Of a DNA stretch of 62,000 nt, positions 20,792-33,379 are shown in pieces. The translations under genes were made by a program, and so were the position numbers. Source of the stretch: Diphasiastrum complanatum (lineage: Eukaryota > Streptophyta > Lycopodiopsida > Lycopodiales > Lycopodiaceae); the NCBI GenBank assembly GCA_029204225.1, contig CM055100.1, positions 49,461,083 through 49,523,082 on the forward strand, read 5' to 3'. The notes under the pieces are model-generated. The model made no database searches. It was not told where the DNA came from and saw only the letters and a program-made list of their open reading frames with translations. Each line of letters begins with the position of its first letter. The first letter of the stretch is position 1.

Positions 20792-20803
20792 TGGTATCAG
20801 AGC
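20792..20803 (+). promoter_or_regulatory. copia-2 primer binding site
   Basis: TGGTATCAGAGC adjoining the LTR end, complementary to initiator tRNA-Met. Another CACACGTGTG lies downstream at 20948-20957. Confidence 0.85.
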
Positions 20804-21370
20804 TTGGTACAAGAGGAATGCAATGATCCATTAAACATTTGAAAATCATTGTCAAATTGTTGGTTTTGATCTAATCCTGTGTGGGAAAGCTCTAAGAGAT
20901 TGGTAGCTTCAACTTTTTTGGTCCAAATCGATTTTTGGGCTGTTGTCCACACGTGTGAGGCCATACAACAGCTATCAAAACAACTTCCATCATTGTTTTT
21001 GGTCCAAAATCTTGCACCAAATTTTGTGCTTTTTGGTGCATTGTCTAGATCTAGGTTCAACCTATCAAATGCTAATGATCAAATAGATGTTTGAATCATT
21101 GAAGAATTTCATTTGAAGCATTAGATCAGATCATTAAGGTTGATTTGTTCGGATCTTAAGAGTGTTAAGTGATATCAAGCAAAAAGGTGCTAGAATAAAT
21201 TTTTGATCGTGTGTTTTACTAGGAATTTTGAGTGGATCTATTATACCATCATTCAAGCTTGGGCTCGTTTGATAGGGACAAGACTAGAAGATTCTTAGTG
21301 AACTAGAAGTTTATCTTAGATCATTCATATTCAAATATCTTTGTGCATTTCAAAGGGCACACCATTCATA

Positions 21371-23202
21371 ATGTCTTCCATGGATGGATTTTTGTTAGAA
21401 TCTTGTGAGATACATCCACAAATTATTCCATATGGAAAGTGAGGAAGGAATCACTATTGGTGATCCATGGCCTCTATGATATTGTTCTTGGAGTTGAGGA
21501 AGAATCTCAAGGAGGGAAGAACAAGTAAAATACAAGAAGAGGGCTAGATTGGCCTTGCATTGCTTAAAAATGAATGTAAGCAATGACCTCTTGAAAGAGG
21601 TAGCTTCTTGTGTCTCTTCCAAAGAGGCTTGGGATTCATTAAAAGGCATTTATGAATCTAACGGCACTTCAAGAGTGCTTATGCTAAGAAATATGGTTTT
21701 GCAAAGCATGAGAGGAAGTGATGAGAGTGCACAAGAATATGTGCTCAGAATTAAGTCACCAAACAAAGAGTTAGCTTCTATTGGTGACAAAATTCTTGAT
21801 AATGAACTTGTTCAAGTAATCCTAAATGGACTTGGAGATGAATACTCCAATTTGGTCCAGATTTTTGCCATTCAAGAGAGCCTGCCTTCTATTGACAAGC
21901 TACATAGTGTGTGCTTGTGGCTGAGGAGAGTAGAGTCCTACATGTAAAGACTAGGATGAGTTCCTTATCTTTGCAAGATAGAGATGAGAAGGTGAACTTC
22001 TCATTCAAAGGCAAGAAGAAGACCAATGCATCCATGAAGATCCAAGGCAAGGAGGCCAAGGTGGAGGATCAAGCATCAAGTTCAAGGAAGAGAGACAAAT
22101 CGAGACTCAAATGCTTCTTTTGTGAAAAGTAGGGGCATATTGCATCCGAATGATACAAGAAGCAAAGTGCACAAGAAGAGAGCAAACAAGGGAACCTTTC
22201 ATATGATGAGGAGGAAGACGAGGAAATCTCATCTTTGATGGCATCTACATCCACATCAACAAGCAAGAGAGATTCTAGTGAGGGATGGTTTATTGATAGT
22301 GGGGCAAGCTCCCACATGACATATGTAAGGGATTCTTTCTCAACTCTACACTCTTATAATGATGCTAGACAGTTTATCTTTACATCATGTAGTCGAGAAT
22401 GTAAAATAGATGGTATTGGTACCATTCCCTTATGTCTTGGACCTACTAAAAGGATAGATCTAAGGAATGTGCTTTATGTTCTATCAATCACTAGGAATTT
22501 ACAAAGTGTTGGACAACTACTGGATAATATATTAGATGTAAATGTCAAGCATGAAGTTTGTTCCATTTTGAAGAATGATGTATGCATAGCAAGAGGATTT
22601 AAGCAAGGAAGATTGTTTAAATTAGATGCTAATGTTGCCATTAAGAATGAGATTATGGCAAAGGAGAAAATCATTCATTCAAATATACATCTCTTTTCTC
22701 TTGTATCATATGGTGATCCTAGGATGTATCTCTTATCAAAAGTTGATTGTGGGATCTTGAGATTTACATTCCTTTGCAAATAAGGAATGAGGAGAATCTA
22801 ATCTCAATCAAGAGGATGATGGTAGGATCTCCATATGTACCAACAATCCAAGGTGATGATAGAGATTGGCTAAAGCTTGAGGAGGAGTCTTCTCAACTAA
22901 TGCTTCCATGGAGATTCTCAAAAGACAAGGCCGAGTTAATGAGGCTCACATTTCACGAGGAAGAGAAAATGGTACACACTTCTACACATCCATGCTTGCT
23001 TCTCATATGACCTTTGATAAGGCATTTTGATTTGATGAGATCTTTGCATCTCAAGGTTGTAATGAAGTAATACTAGATGAGCATGAAGCTTTTTTTGATG
23101 ACATATTTAGTATTCTCAATAGTTTGAAATTAATTTTGAATCAATTAGAGAGCAATTTGTTATCTTATCAAATGTATGCTCTTGAATCTAATAAGAGCAC
23201 CA
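21371..23202 (+). pseudogene. copia-2 gag-protease remnant, 3' truncated
   Basis: ATG at 21371 (MSSMDGFLLESC) parallels the copia-1 gag start, then the frame breaks. Gag is readable at 21549-21947. The zinc knuckle near 22110-22155 is interrupted (CFFCEK-stop-GHIASE-stop). Protease at 22235-22783 has WFIDSGASSHM, then VLYV and SVGQLLDN. Later pieces (22747-23010) are not assigned. There is no integrase or RT. The sequence runs directly into a truncated gypsy LTR at about 23203. Confidence 0.8.
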
Positions 23203-23418
23203 CATGAATTATGCGAGTGCCCTTGTGCTTTCTTAAAGGACCATTAGATTCATTTTGTGTTAGTTTAGGAGGCTTGGATTAGGATCCTTGCCATTGTAAC
23301 TAACCAATAGGAGAAAGGGGCAAGGGCCTTCTCCATCCATAAAAAGGAACCCTTTGTACCATATTTCTATGTTTAATAGGAGGAGGAGATTATGCCCAAA
23401 TGAGATTCGAACATCCTT

Positions 23419-23505
<87 letters not shown>

Positions 23506-23648
23506 TTTTTGCATTTTATATTTGGGTGGATAGTTAGATGTGGTTAGTTAGGTGTGGTTAGAGTAGGATTTGCAAGCTAACTTCGCAAGGGAAGCACTAT
23601 TCCCTTGAAAATGAATCTATGCGTGACAGGTGAACCAAGGCCGCTACA
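23203..23648 (+). repeat. gypsy-1 5' LTR, 5' truncated
   Basis: Aligns with the inverted LTR at 39333-40158, from CACATGAATTATGcGAGTGCCC to GGCCGCTACA. Roughly the first 380 bp of the LTR are missing. A CATAAAAAGG TATA-like box precedes the CT tract by about 80 bp. Confidence 0.8.
23422..23498. repeat. (CT)n microsatellite inside the gypsy-1 LTR
   Basis: About 38 CT units followed by a short CA run. It sits at the same place in the related LTRs at 39333-40158 and 27498-28260, so it is an inherited part of this LTR family. Confidence 0.9.
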
Positions 23649-23654
23649 ATTTTT

Positions 23655-23672
23655 TGGCGCCGTTGCCAGGGA
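23655..23672 (+). promoter_or_regulatory. gypsy-1 primer binding site
   Basis: TGGCGCCGTTGCCAGGGA lies 6 bp after the LTR end, a typical plant Ty3-gypsy primer site. Confidence 0.85.
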
Positions 23673-25317
23673 ATAGATTAGCATTTTCTTGCTTTTTAGT
23701 TGCATGCATTCATCTTGTGATTTTTGCTTGTGGAATGGATGTGTGGGGGCTAGTTTAGTGTGGAGTAGAGGTTAGATTTGTTGTTTTTTCATGATTTGTT
23801 GCTTGTATGATCTGTGGAGAGAGATTGAGAGGTGAGAAACATCAGATCCCAGCACCCTATCCCTTCCATAGATCCTAAAAATCAGAAAATTCAGAAAAAA
23901 CCATGTAGTTTTGACAAACTGTCTAGAAAAGAGCCAAAAAACACCTATCAGAGCTCATAACTTTCTGATCTGCTCAGACCAACCTTCGCCCATCTGGCAG
24001 TATGTTCTGCCACATCATCGGTACCTACAACTAGTCAAGCGAAGGTTATTTCCCAATCAGTTTGCCAAAATTGCCAAAAAACAACCAGAAAAATGAAAAA
24101 ACCTTTGTAAAAAAATGTCTAGAATCTCACAGTAGCCCAAAACACCCCAGACAATCTTCGCCCAACTTCATTTTCAGCATCAGAGCCATCTTGGAGGTCG
24201 GCGAAGGTTAATACTGAGTGTACGGTCTCTGGCAAAGGTTCTTAGATATCAAATATAGGAATTTGCCATCAGAACCCTCGCCAACTTCAATATCTTCAAA
24301 AGTAGTTACTATAAACCTTCGCCAGTTTGTCAGTAGCTACTTTTCCATGTCTTCTAGCTTCAGTGAAGTCGGCAAAGGTCAATATTGAGAATAAGTGATC
24401 AGGCAAACGTTCCCAGTACTCAGAGAAAAATTTAAACCTTTGCCAACCTTCATAAACCTTCGCCAACTTTCATAAACCTTCACTAGTATATCATTAATCT
24501 TTGTCGAGCTCAATATAGTCATAAAACATTGTTTTGAAGTATCTGTGAAGTGGGCGAAAGTTAATATTACCTATAACTAGTCCGGTGAACGTTTCCAGCT
24601 CTCAAAAGTGCCAAATTGCCTTCTGGACCTTCGCCAGACTATTTCTCACCATGATAATCTTCGCCTAACCTTGGCCAGCCCTCCGATCATCAATCTATAT
24701 TTCCTTGAAAGTCGGCGAAGGTTAGTCTCCATCAGAAGGATAGTGGCGAAGGTTCCTAGTCCAAATCACGTCCAGATTGCTTTCAGAACTTTCGTTGAAC
24801 CATCCTTTGCCAACATGGACCTTCGCCGAGCTTCGTAAAGTGGTAATACACTATGATAAAATATATATCAGTCAAGCGAAGATTTCTGTTAAGAAAATCC
24901 AAAAAAATTGTTGAAACTACTAGTGACTTGGCCCGCGAAATACCTGTTCGATCTTATACAAGTCATACCGTTTAGTGCTGAGGGCAAGCGCAATCCCCCA
25001 GAACCCTGCGCCGAGGCCTCAACGGGGAGCCCCCGGACCCACCCGCCCCGACACCATCGAGGCCATCTATCACTCACCATTATTGCCAACTGCGCCGTTA
25101 CAACATCCATTTTTTTGTGTGATCAACTCCACTAAAATCTGTGCCACCATCCATCCATCTCTCTTAATAACCATTTCAATTGTCATCCAATAAAATTTGT
25201 TAGTTATTTGTGTTCCTTTCATCCCTTCCAATCATCAACCACTGATCATCACTCGAACAAGATCCTTTTAGATCCACTGTTGTCATATACCTTCACATTA
25301 TCAAATCTGCATAGTGA
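23673..25317 (+). other. gypsy-1 long leader with alternating CCTTCGCC / GGCGAAGG motifs
   Basis: About 1.6 kb without a supported gene. From 23980 to 24890 the word CTTCGCC(A) and its complement GGCGAAGG alternate roughly every 40-80 bp, often decayed to CTTTGCC or GGCAAAGG. That would allow many hairpins in the transcript. Confidence 0.6.
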
Positions 25318-27497
25318 ATGAGATTGAGATATGGTAGAATACTACCTGCAGAGAATCCAGAGCTACATCAAGTATCAGCGGAAGAGATCCGACCAAATCA
25401 GCCAAATCCAATAGATCAAGATATTCCTATTCCAGCGGTACCTCTCCAAGCAATCAGAAGATCTCCCAGATTGGAACTGCCCAAATTTGATGGATCCATT
25501 GATCCTATCAGATTCTTGCAGATCTATGGGCAAGCATGCAAGATCTATGGTGAAACCAAGCCGACATAAAAATTGAAGCTATTTCCAATGTCCCTGACAA
25601 GGTCGGTTTTAGACTGGTTTTTCAATCAGACGACACAAGAACGAATAGACTGGGAAGTGGTAAAAGCAGCTTTAATCACCAGATTTAAACTGCAGAAGTT
25701 TCTTGAAGACCCGTTCCTCTTGCTTAGCAAAATCAAGATGGAAAAAAGAGAAAGGATCAGAGACTACATTGAATGGATAAAACACCTGAGATCCGAGTGT
25801 AATACGGTGCTTACTCCTGATCATGCGGTCATTATGTGGTTCCTAGCGGGACTACCTAGAAGCATCCGATGAGAGCTGAAAAGACGGGAGCAGTATGCCA
25901 CATTGCACGAAGATATGGAAGATGCAATGAGAGAAGAAGATGAAGGACCAGATGATGATTCTACACCAGGAACTACAACTCTTCATGCTTTGACTCCTTC
26001 AATTGCATCGACCTTAGCCTCTACGAGCTTGTCCCACGAATCGCTGATGGAACAGATCACAAAGTTACACAGGCAGCAGATGGAGGAGCTCACAGTCCAG
26101 TTTGACCAAAAACTGAAGGCTCTTTAGTAGTACAACACCACAACTAAATCCTTATCAGCAGCAGTATCCTCGACGAGACAATGTTTGGTGTTCCATTTGT
26201 ACCTAGAATCACACTTCCAATGAGTGTCTGGTACTGAAGCAAAATTTGAAACTGACGCACATATATTGCCATCTGTGCAAGGCGTCCTCGCATGACACTG
26301 CGTATTGTCCCTACAACCCACGGATCATACAACAAAAGAGAGCTCAATTTCAGACCTCTTATGCTTACCATCAAGGAGCACCTAATGTAGCACCAAGGCT
26401 TGGACCAGGCCCTCAACAACAAAAAATGGCACTACCAGCACCACCAGGGCCAAATAATTCTCAAGCAGTCCAAGCGAATCTCACGACGGTAGAAGCTAAA
26501 ACATTTCCCCAACAGGAAATACAACAATGATATGGACCTGATGAACCATTCATCGATCTTGCTATTATTGAGTATTATGCCACATACGCTACACAGCCAC
26601 AATGCCAAGGGGACAGATTATATGGATGTTGTGGATGCGGAGAAGGACATAGGATTGCTGAATGTCCAAACAGAAGAATTTATATGTCCTTATGTCCCGA
26701 GCGTGGATATGGACATTGCTACAAGAATTGTCCATTGAGAGCCAACGCCAGTGCACCATTAAATTGGATTGCAGTTCAATCAGTAGGTCCAAGAACAACT
26801 CCACACTCAACTTTACCAAGGAGACCTCCCTATCCTAATGTTCCAGTGTTAGCTGTTACACGAGCACAAAAGCACAAGGAGGTAGCTCCATCATCACCAC
26901 ACTCTGTATCAGTGCCAGTTGATCAACCTTCAACATCAGGAGGAGCGAGATTACCTTACCGAATGTTAAGGATGAATGAAGACGATATCAGAAGATCAAG
27001 CATTGGATACAAGAAGCACAAGCAGAGGAAGCTGCTCAAGCTGCATATCAACCGATAGCTCCTCAAGATACTGCACCAGAAAGAGATCAACAAGCCAACA
27101 CATCGCAAGGTTCACCACACAGATCAGATGTGAATGTGCGATTACACCATCAAGAAGAACCATTCCATATGGCAAAATCTGAAGCTCCAAGGACGACACT
27201 ATTGACAAGCATCTTATCCAGTAGAATGAACATCTCTATTGGAGAGTTCCTTCGACTTGCACCTCAAGTAAAGGGTGTCTTGTCAGATTGGTTGACCACT
27301 GACTTGGACATACCTTCCAAAGAACCATAATTCTGCACCAGATTTGAGGAAGCCAACAATGTTCTAAATGTGGGAGCGGCTTGGGAGAGTGAGCAGCACA
27401 ATATAACTCTTCCTATCAAGCACAAACTCTTCGAAGAAGAAGCTGCTGTTGTAGATGGAGGATCGGGTGTCAATCTTATCTCCACTACTTTGTATGA

Positions 27498-27500
<3 letters not shown>
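25318..27500 (+). pseudogene. gypsy-1 gag and protease N-terminal part, decayed
   Basis: Gag is readable at 25318-26127 (LPKFDGSIDPIRFLQIYGQAC, LDWFFNQTTQERIDWE, MWFLAGLPRSIR). It has TAA at 25567 and TGA at 25870, the latter one change from CGA. Zinc-knuckle-like YCHLCKASSHDTAYC lies near 26265-26310 and CPERGYGHCYKNC near 26690. At 27370-27500 is the protease active-site block VVDGGSGVNLIS. An LTR insertion cuts the frame at about 27498. Confidence 0.8.
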
Positions 27501-28570
<1,070 letters not shown>

Positions 28571-28708
28571 CAGGTGAAGGCGAGGTTGTCGCTCCCAGTG
28601 ACGGACCCCTATGCTACATCAGCGACACAACATATGAGAAGTGGAATCTACAAGGCCTGAAAGCTGACAAGTTTGCCATCAAACTGGCTGATCAATTATG
28701 TGTGTGGC
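28571..28708 (+). pseudogene. gypsy-1 protease segment between two insertions
   Basis: Reads CYISDTTYEKWNLQGLKAD then FAIKLADQ, normal gypsy protease C-terminal sequence. It resumes as QLPKGIVEDILVKI at 34620 beyond the nested element. Confidence 0.65.
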
Positions 28709-29964
28709 TGTCACGCTATACCAACACGGTTAATATAGATTTTGTAGTGAAAAGTATCGTTTCCACAGAGGACAACGTTAGAAAGTTATGTTTCTGGGGT
28801 AATTATGGCAGGTGGTTTCGAATGTTATTTTGGTTGTCGGCAGACATTAAAAAGTAACCAGTATTACATATATTTGGAATGGGTAATGTTAATGAATTCA
28901 GAACAATAATCTGGCCTCTATCGAATTGAAGGAAGCGCGTTCTACAAATGAAATGTTATTAGAGTAGTACAACAGACTACACTCTGGCTGACTAAGGTGT
29001 CAACAAAGAATCAGGAATTGTTCAATGTATTTGCGACTGCGTAGATAATTAATTTAGTCGAGTTCGCGAACTATTCGTTCTTAGACAATAGTCCTCAACA
29101 ACTAAAGTCCAACTTAATGGTTAAAGAGTACGAATGGTTTTCGAGCACGTTAGAAACTTATGTCAATGCCAATTAGGAAAACAGATCAGAGACTCAATTC
29201 TTCAGACAGAGACTGTCATCTCATTTGTATACATACTACTTGATTCAATGATCGTGCTAGACTGCACAAAGATAGTCATTATTCGAGTGTTAAAAAGGAA
29301 GTATTCATGACAGACAAATAAAATGATTTTAAGACAATTCTTTAGAGCATGCTTTACGAAAACACAACAAACGACTGTAATGCAGTAGAGCGTCTGTCTG
29401 ATCATAGAGTAAATGCGTTAGAGATTGTTAGCAGACTCAAGATCACTCACACTCAGCAGTGCGGAGAACAGAGATAAGGGAGAATAACTCACAGAACTCT
29501 ATTCACTTCTTCAATCTCTTACATGAGCATAAACTCTTCTCTCTCGATGATCGAGACTAAAGTGTGAGATCAATATATGTTCTACGGGACGAACAAACAC
29601 ACCTTTTAAACAATAGGTGCGTCGCTCCCGCGAAAGGGTCTAGTTAAGATTTAAACTGAAAATACGTTCAACTATACTATAAGAGGTATACTTAACTATG
29701 AGTTAAAGTTACTCTAGTTTAACATGTCTTTTCATAACTAGTCATTTTTTATGGATGACCTAGTTAAGGGTTATCCAAAGCAATGTATTTTCCTATTAAA
29801 GGTCTAGCCCTTAATTTATAAGGCAAGTACCTAGGAGATATATTCTCAAAAAACGACTTAGGCCTCTTCATGATTTATACTTAACCAGCTCATATCTTCA
29901 TTTTCGAGTATATTATGCCATATTTATGTTCATATTCAATTTTTGACATTTGCGTGGCATCACA
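28709..29964 (-). repeat. Nested gypsy element, 3' LTR
   Basis: 1256 bp. On the minus strand it runs from TGTGATGCCACG to GTGACA. It differs from its partner by scattered substitutions and small indels (for example about 17 bp absent from the right copy near 34490), so the insertion is not very recent. Confidence 0.9.
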
Positions 29965-30429
29965 TATCCCCTTCCTCAAATGTGAAACGTCCTTGTGAAC
30001 ATATAATCTTTATTTCGAGGATTATTCGAGAAACATTTTTGGTCGTCAGATTTTCGTTGAGGCGAAAAAAAATTATTCTTCATATGATTCGTCCTTTAGA
30101 TATTTCTTCAGAGAATATGTGTCTTGTTGTTGCGTTGAGTAGGTTGATTTTGGGTTGAAATTGTTTGAACAAAACTGGAATCAGAATTCAAAACATCTTC
30201 AAACTGCAAAGATCTAGCTTCAGTAGCACAGATAGGCATCAACATGACAAAGACATGAATAATATTTATGAATTATTCAATTCTTCATATAGTTTCTGAG
30301 CCAGCTCCAAGTTATGTTGAGCTTCGATCAACAACAAATCTTCTTTGGATTTTGTATATTGGCCAACTAGGAGGTTGCCGAATTCTTCTAGTTTAACAAG
30401 GAGTAATGTTCCATCGAACAACTCCTGAG

Positions 30430-31063
30430 TCAACTTTGTATCTTCGTCTGAATCACTTCGTAGAGTGATTTCTTCACAGTATCGAACTGAGAATCTAATA
30501 AAATTACTTTTAGCATAAAGATTCTGAACAAAAAATAATGTCTTTGCCGCAAAGGTACCAAACTGTCAAAATGAATGAATTGCTTATATCTGAATGACTT
30601 CTTTCTATCCTGTAGATTATGTCGAATCTCTGCAAAATAGTCTGCAAGGTTCCGCTCCCAATCCACATATAGACTGAATGATTCTGGATAAGCCATATTG
30701 ATGTTGATCAGCAACCCTGCGTCGTCGAATGAGCCTAAATCCGCAACAGTTTTGGGTTTGTATAATTGAAACTGCGACTTTTGCTTCCAAAAATGTCGCT
30801 TATTGTCTTCGTTCTGGAAAAATTGAAGTTCTTTGATGCGAATGTATTCGAGAGCATACATAGCCGAAGAGCCTATGTATAGCTCTGTTGACCCGAAAGG
30901 TAGGGCTTTAAACTTTCCCTGGATTATGCCCCAGCAGAGACATCCTTTCTACTCGATAGAAAGCTGGGCCCATAACCAGAAAAAGTCTTCCTTCTCCCAT
31001 GGTCGCTTCCAATCGTCGAAGGCGATGCCTACTGCCCTGGTAGCATCATATAATCCATACGCC
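30430..31063 (-). pseudogene. Extra ORF 2 of the nested gypsy element, uncharacterised
   Basis: From an ATG at 31063 the minus strand reads MAYGLYDATRAVGIAFDDW and on to WLWAQLSIE, then a TAG. It resumes as the 30861-30430 frame (MYALEYIRIKELQFF, then NINMAYPESFSLYVDW). The family is not recognised. It lies downstream of pol next to the polypurine tract, where some plant gypsy lineages carry an env-like or accessory gene. I see no signal peptide or membrane anchor. Confidence 0.5.
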
Positions 31064-31163
31064 ATTGTAATTCAATGTTAAAAGCAGGTGGACACCATTT
31101 CCAGAAGTGTTCAGCAAATGTATGGAATCTGTCAGCACATACCTTCGACTGATTCCGCCGCAT

Positions 31164-31799
31164 TCATTTTGGCTGTGTAGATGCAGTTGCCAAGTCTTGA
31201 GTTTGCAACTTAGCAGCTAGCTTTTGTCGAAAATTGTCGAGCATCTGATCTTGGAGCTGGTTTAGCTTCGTGAGGTCGACTGTAATAGACCTTGCACTAG
31301 AGCATATAGAGAGAGCAGCTTCTGTCTTTAGTCTTCTCATTCGCTCCTCTTGGAAATGTTTCTGGAGCGCGACATTATGTTGATTTGCAGCTGTCAGTTG
31401 CTGCTTTAAAGAATCATTTTGAGTTTGATAATTATCAGACTTGGTCTCAATCGCCTTATTGATCTGTTTTAAATAATCAGCTTCCTTTATTAAGTTTTGA
31501 AGCTGTGTGTCGAGAGAACGATTTCGTTCAATCAGCTTCGTGTTGTCTGATTCGAGCGAATCAATCTTCTCGAAAGATGCCTTGAGATCCTCTTGGCATC
31601 TTCTTTCTGAGTTGACAAATTCCATCGTAAGTTGCTGATGGTACTTGTCCAACTCATACATTTCAGCCACTAGGTTTTTGGCTTTCTCAGTCATAGTGCG
31701 AATCCACTGGGGCTGGTCGTCTGGTTGTTCTTCATCTGCCACAAGTGCAACAAATAAATTAAGGAGAAACAATATCGGTTTTGATATGTGAGCGTACAC
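31164..31799 (-). CDS. Extra ORF 1 of the nested gypsy element, coiled-coil protein
   Basis: An open frame of 211 codons. A short hydrophobic N-terminal stretch (PILFLLNLFVALVA, residues 7-20) is followed by an acidic DEEQPDDQ and then almost continuous heptad-like coiled coil (about residues 35-165, for example EKIDSLESDNTKLIERN). It ends near LATASTQPK. Its position after integrase sequence matches accessory ORFs of some gypsy lineages. The hydrophobic start could be a signal or anchor, or part of an untranslated upstream segment. Function unknown; it could assemble with Gag or act as a structural cofactor. Confidence 0.5.
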   Translation of the reverse strand: MYAHISKPILFLLNLFVALVADEEQPDDQPQWIRTMTEKAKNLVAEMYELDKYHQQLTMEFVNSERRCQEDLKASFEKIDSLESDNTKLIERNRSLDTQLQNLIKEADYLKQINKAIETKSDNYQTQNDSLKQQLTAANQHNVALQKHFQEERMRRLKTEAALSICSSARSITVDLTKLNQLQDQMLDNFRQKLAAKLQTQDLATASTQPK

Positions 31800-32369
31800 A
31801 CGTGTGAATAATGAGGATCACGTGGCCATCATCTTTAATAGAGGGATGCAAAAAGTAGGTAGATAGATTCTTGAAAGATTCTCTAAAAGGTAAGTTGAGA
31901 GATTCTCGAAGTATCGATACTAGAAAGTTTCTAGAATGTTTGGCGAAACATTTTTGAGAGATTCTAGTAAATGATACATAACTTCATGAAAAATTCATGA
32001 AAATGTTGAGCGTCATCCTAGAAATTTTTTCGAAAAACTGGAGAAAAAAAATGCTAGAAAAATTCTAGAAAAACTCTCGAAAGAGAAAAAAATGAGAAGT
32101 TTCAGTTCACAGTTAGAGTGTCGCGAAAGTTTCTCGAAAATACTTTGAAAAATAACTTAAAAGATTTGAGAGAAGACAAGAAAAATTCTCAAAAAATTCA
32201 CGAAACAGTTTGAACAAATGTTGAACAGTGGTAGAAAAGTTCACGAAAATTTCTGAAAAATTTTCTAGAAAAGAAAAAAAAAGTCGCGAACATAATCAGA
32301 AAAATACTAGAAAATAATAAGAATAAAAATAAATAATTTTTTTTTTGGTCAAAGGTAGTATTTTTTTAG
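31800..32369. repeat. Low-complexity AATTCTAGAAAA / CTCGAAAA region
   Basis: A-rich sequence with many TCTAGAAA, TTCTCGAAA and CACGAAA words, no gene. Similar CTCGAAAAA-rich tracts occur at 42000-42500 and 48100-49110. Confidence 0.6.
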
Positions 32370-32660
32370 CCTGCTCCCGTTAATACGTGTAGGTAACAGT
32401 TCCTCTTCAAGTGATTGAAGTTGCACAGAACCATTGTCAAACACCTCTATGACTTTAAAATGTCCCAGCCATCGCATATGGAGTTATCCTGGGAACTTTG
32501 ATAGCGACTGTCATATATCAGCGCATAATCATCAGCTTTAAGATCACATTTTTTTATATGACTGTCATATTTCTTCTTTCTTTGTTCCTGGATTTCCTTC
32601 GTTAATTTTTGTGAAGACTCACGAGCTTCAGCTAGTTCTTCAATATTAGTCAATCGTCTC
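32370..32660 (-). pseudogene. Integrase C-terminal remnant of the nested gypsy element
   Basis: Reads EELAEARESSQKLTKEIQEQ, then KKCDLKADDYALIYDSRYQ. After one frameshift comes HFKVIEVFDNGSVQLQSLEE and INGSRLKKY. This is the usual end of plant gypsy integrase. The catalytic core is absent. Confidence 0.75.
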
Positions 32661-32749
32661 GAAATTTTCTACACTAGCTATAACAGTTGCTAAGGAGTTC
32701 ATGTCCCCTTGTCTGTAGTATCGATCAATCTTTGGTGGTAGACCAGCCA

Positions 32750-33298
32750 AAAACCATTCGATTTGCATATCCACGAGATGTACACCGGTTAGTTTTCCTA
32801 TGAGGTTTTTAACCTTACGTGTATATTTGCGAAGAGATTCTTTACTCTTCTTCTGAACATTGTCAGTCGTCCAAAAATTCTAGATTTATAACCTATCTCT
32901 CTGAACTGGTTCAGAAATGCATCTTTCAACAGGTACCAGGTTCCTACACGGCCTGGTTCTACCTGGCTATACCAGATACGCGCCTGCTTTCTTAGCAGAC
33001 TAGGGAAAATTCGTAGTTTGTCTACGTCAGTTCCCTCATTATTCGCATTGGCTATTGACTCAAATTGTGAGATATAACTATCTACATCATTGGAGTTGGT
33101 CCTTTTGAAATAATCATATCTAATTTTAGAGATAGAAGTGAAGCGTGCAGCAGGACCCTCCATACCGAAGCTAATTAGGAGTTCAAGTAACTGAGTGATT
33201 TCGTCTAGATTTATTCAACTATTACTTTCACTTTGTCTTCGTAAAAACTCCTCTCTAAGCTTCCGGTATCTTTCTAATCTCGATTCTCTATCTGACAT
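32750..33298 (-). pseudogene. gag remnant of the nested gypsy element
   Basis: ATG at 33298 (MSDRESRLERYRKLREEFL). An in-frame TGA, one change from CGA, follows SNS. The 33163-32798 frame then reads DVDSYISQFESIANANN and KQARIWYSQVEPGRVGTWYLL, retrotransposon gag sequence. Primer site TGGCGTCGTTGCCCGGGA at complement 33350-33367. Confidence 0.75.
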
Positions 33299-33379
33299 AC
33301 ATTAGAGATGGAAATGGATCTTCAGATTTCTTATAACTTTCCTAAATTATCCCGGGCAACGACGCCAAAAATTGGAATA

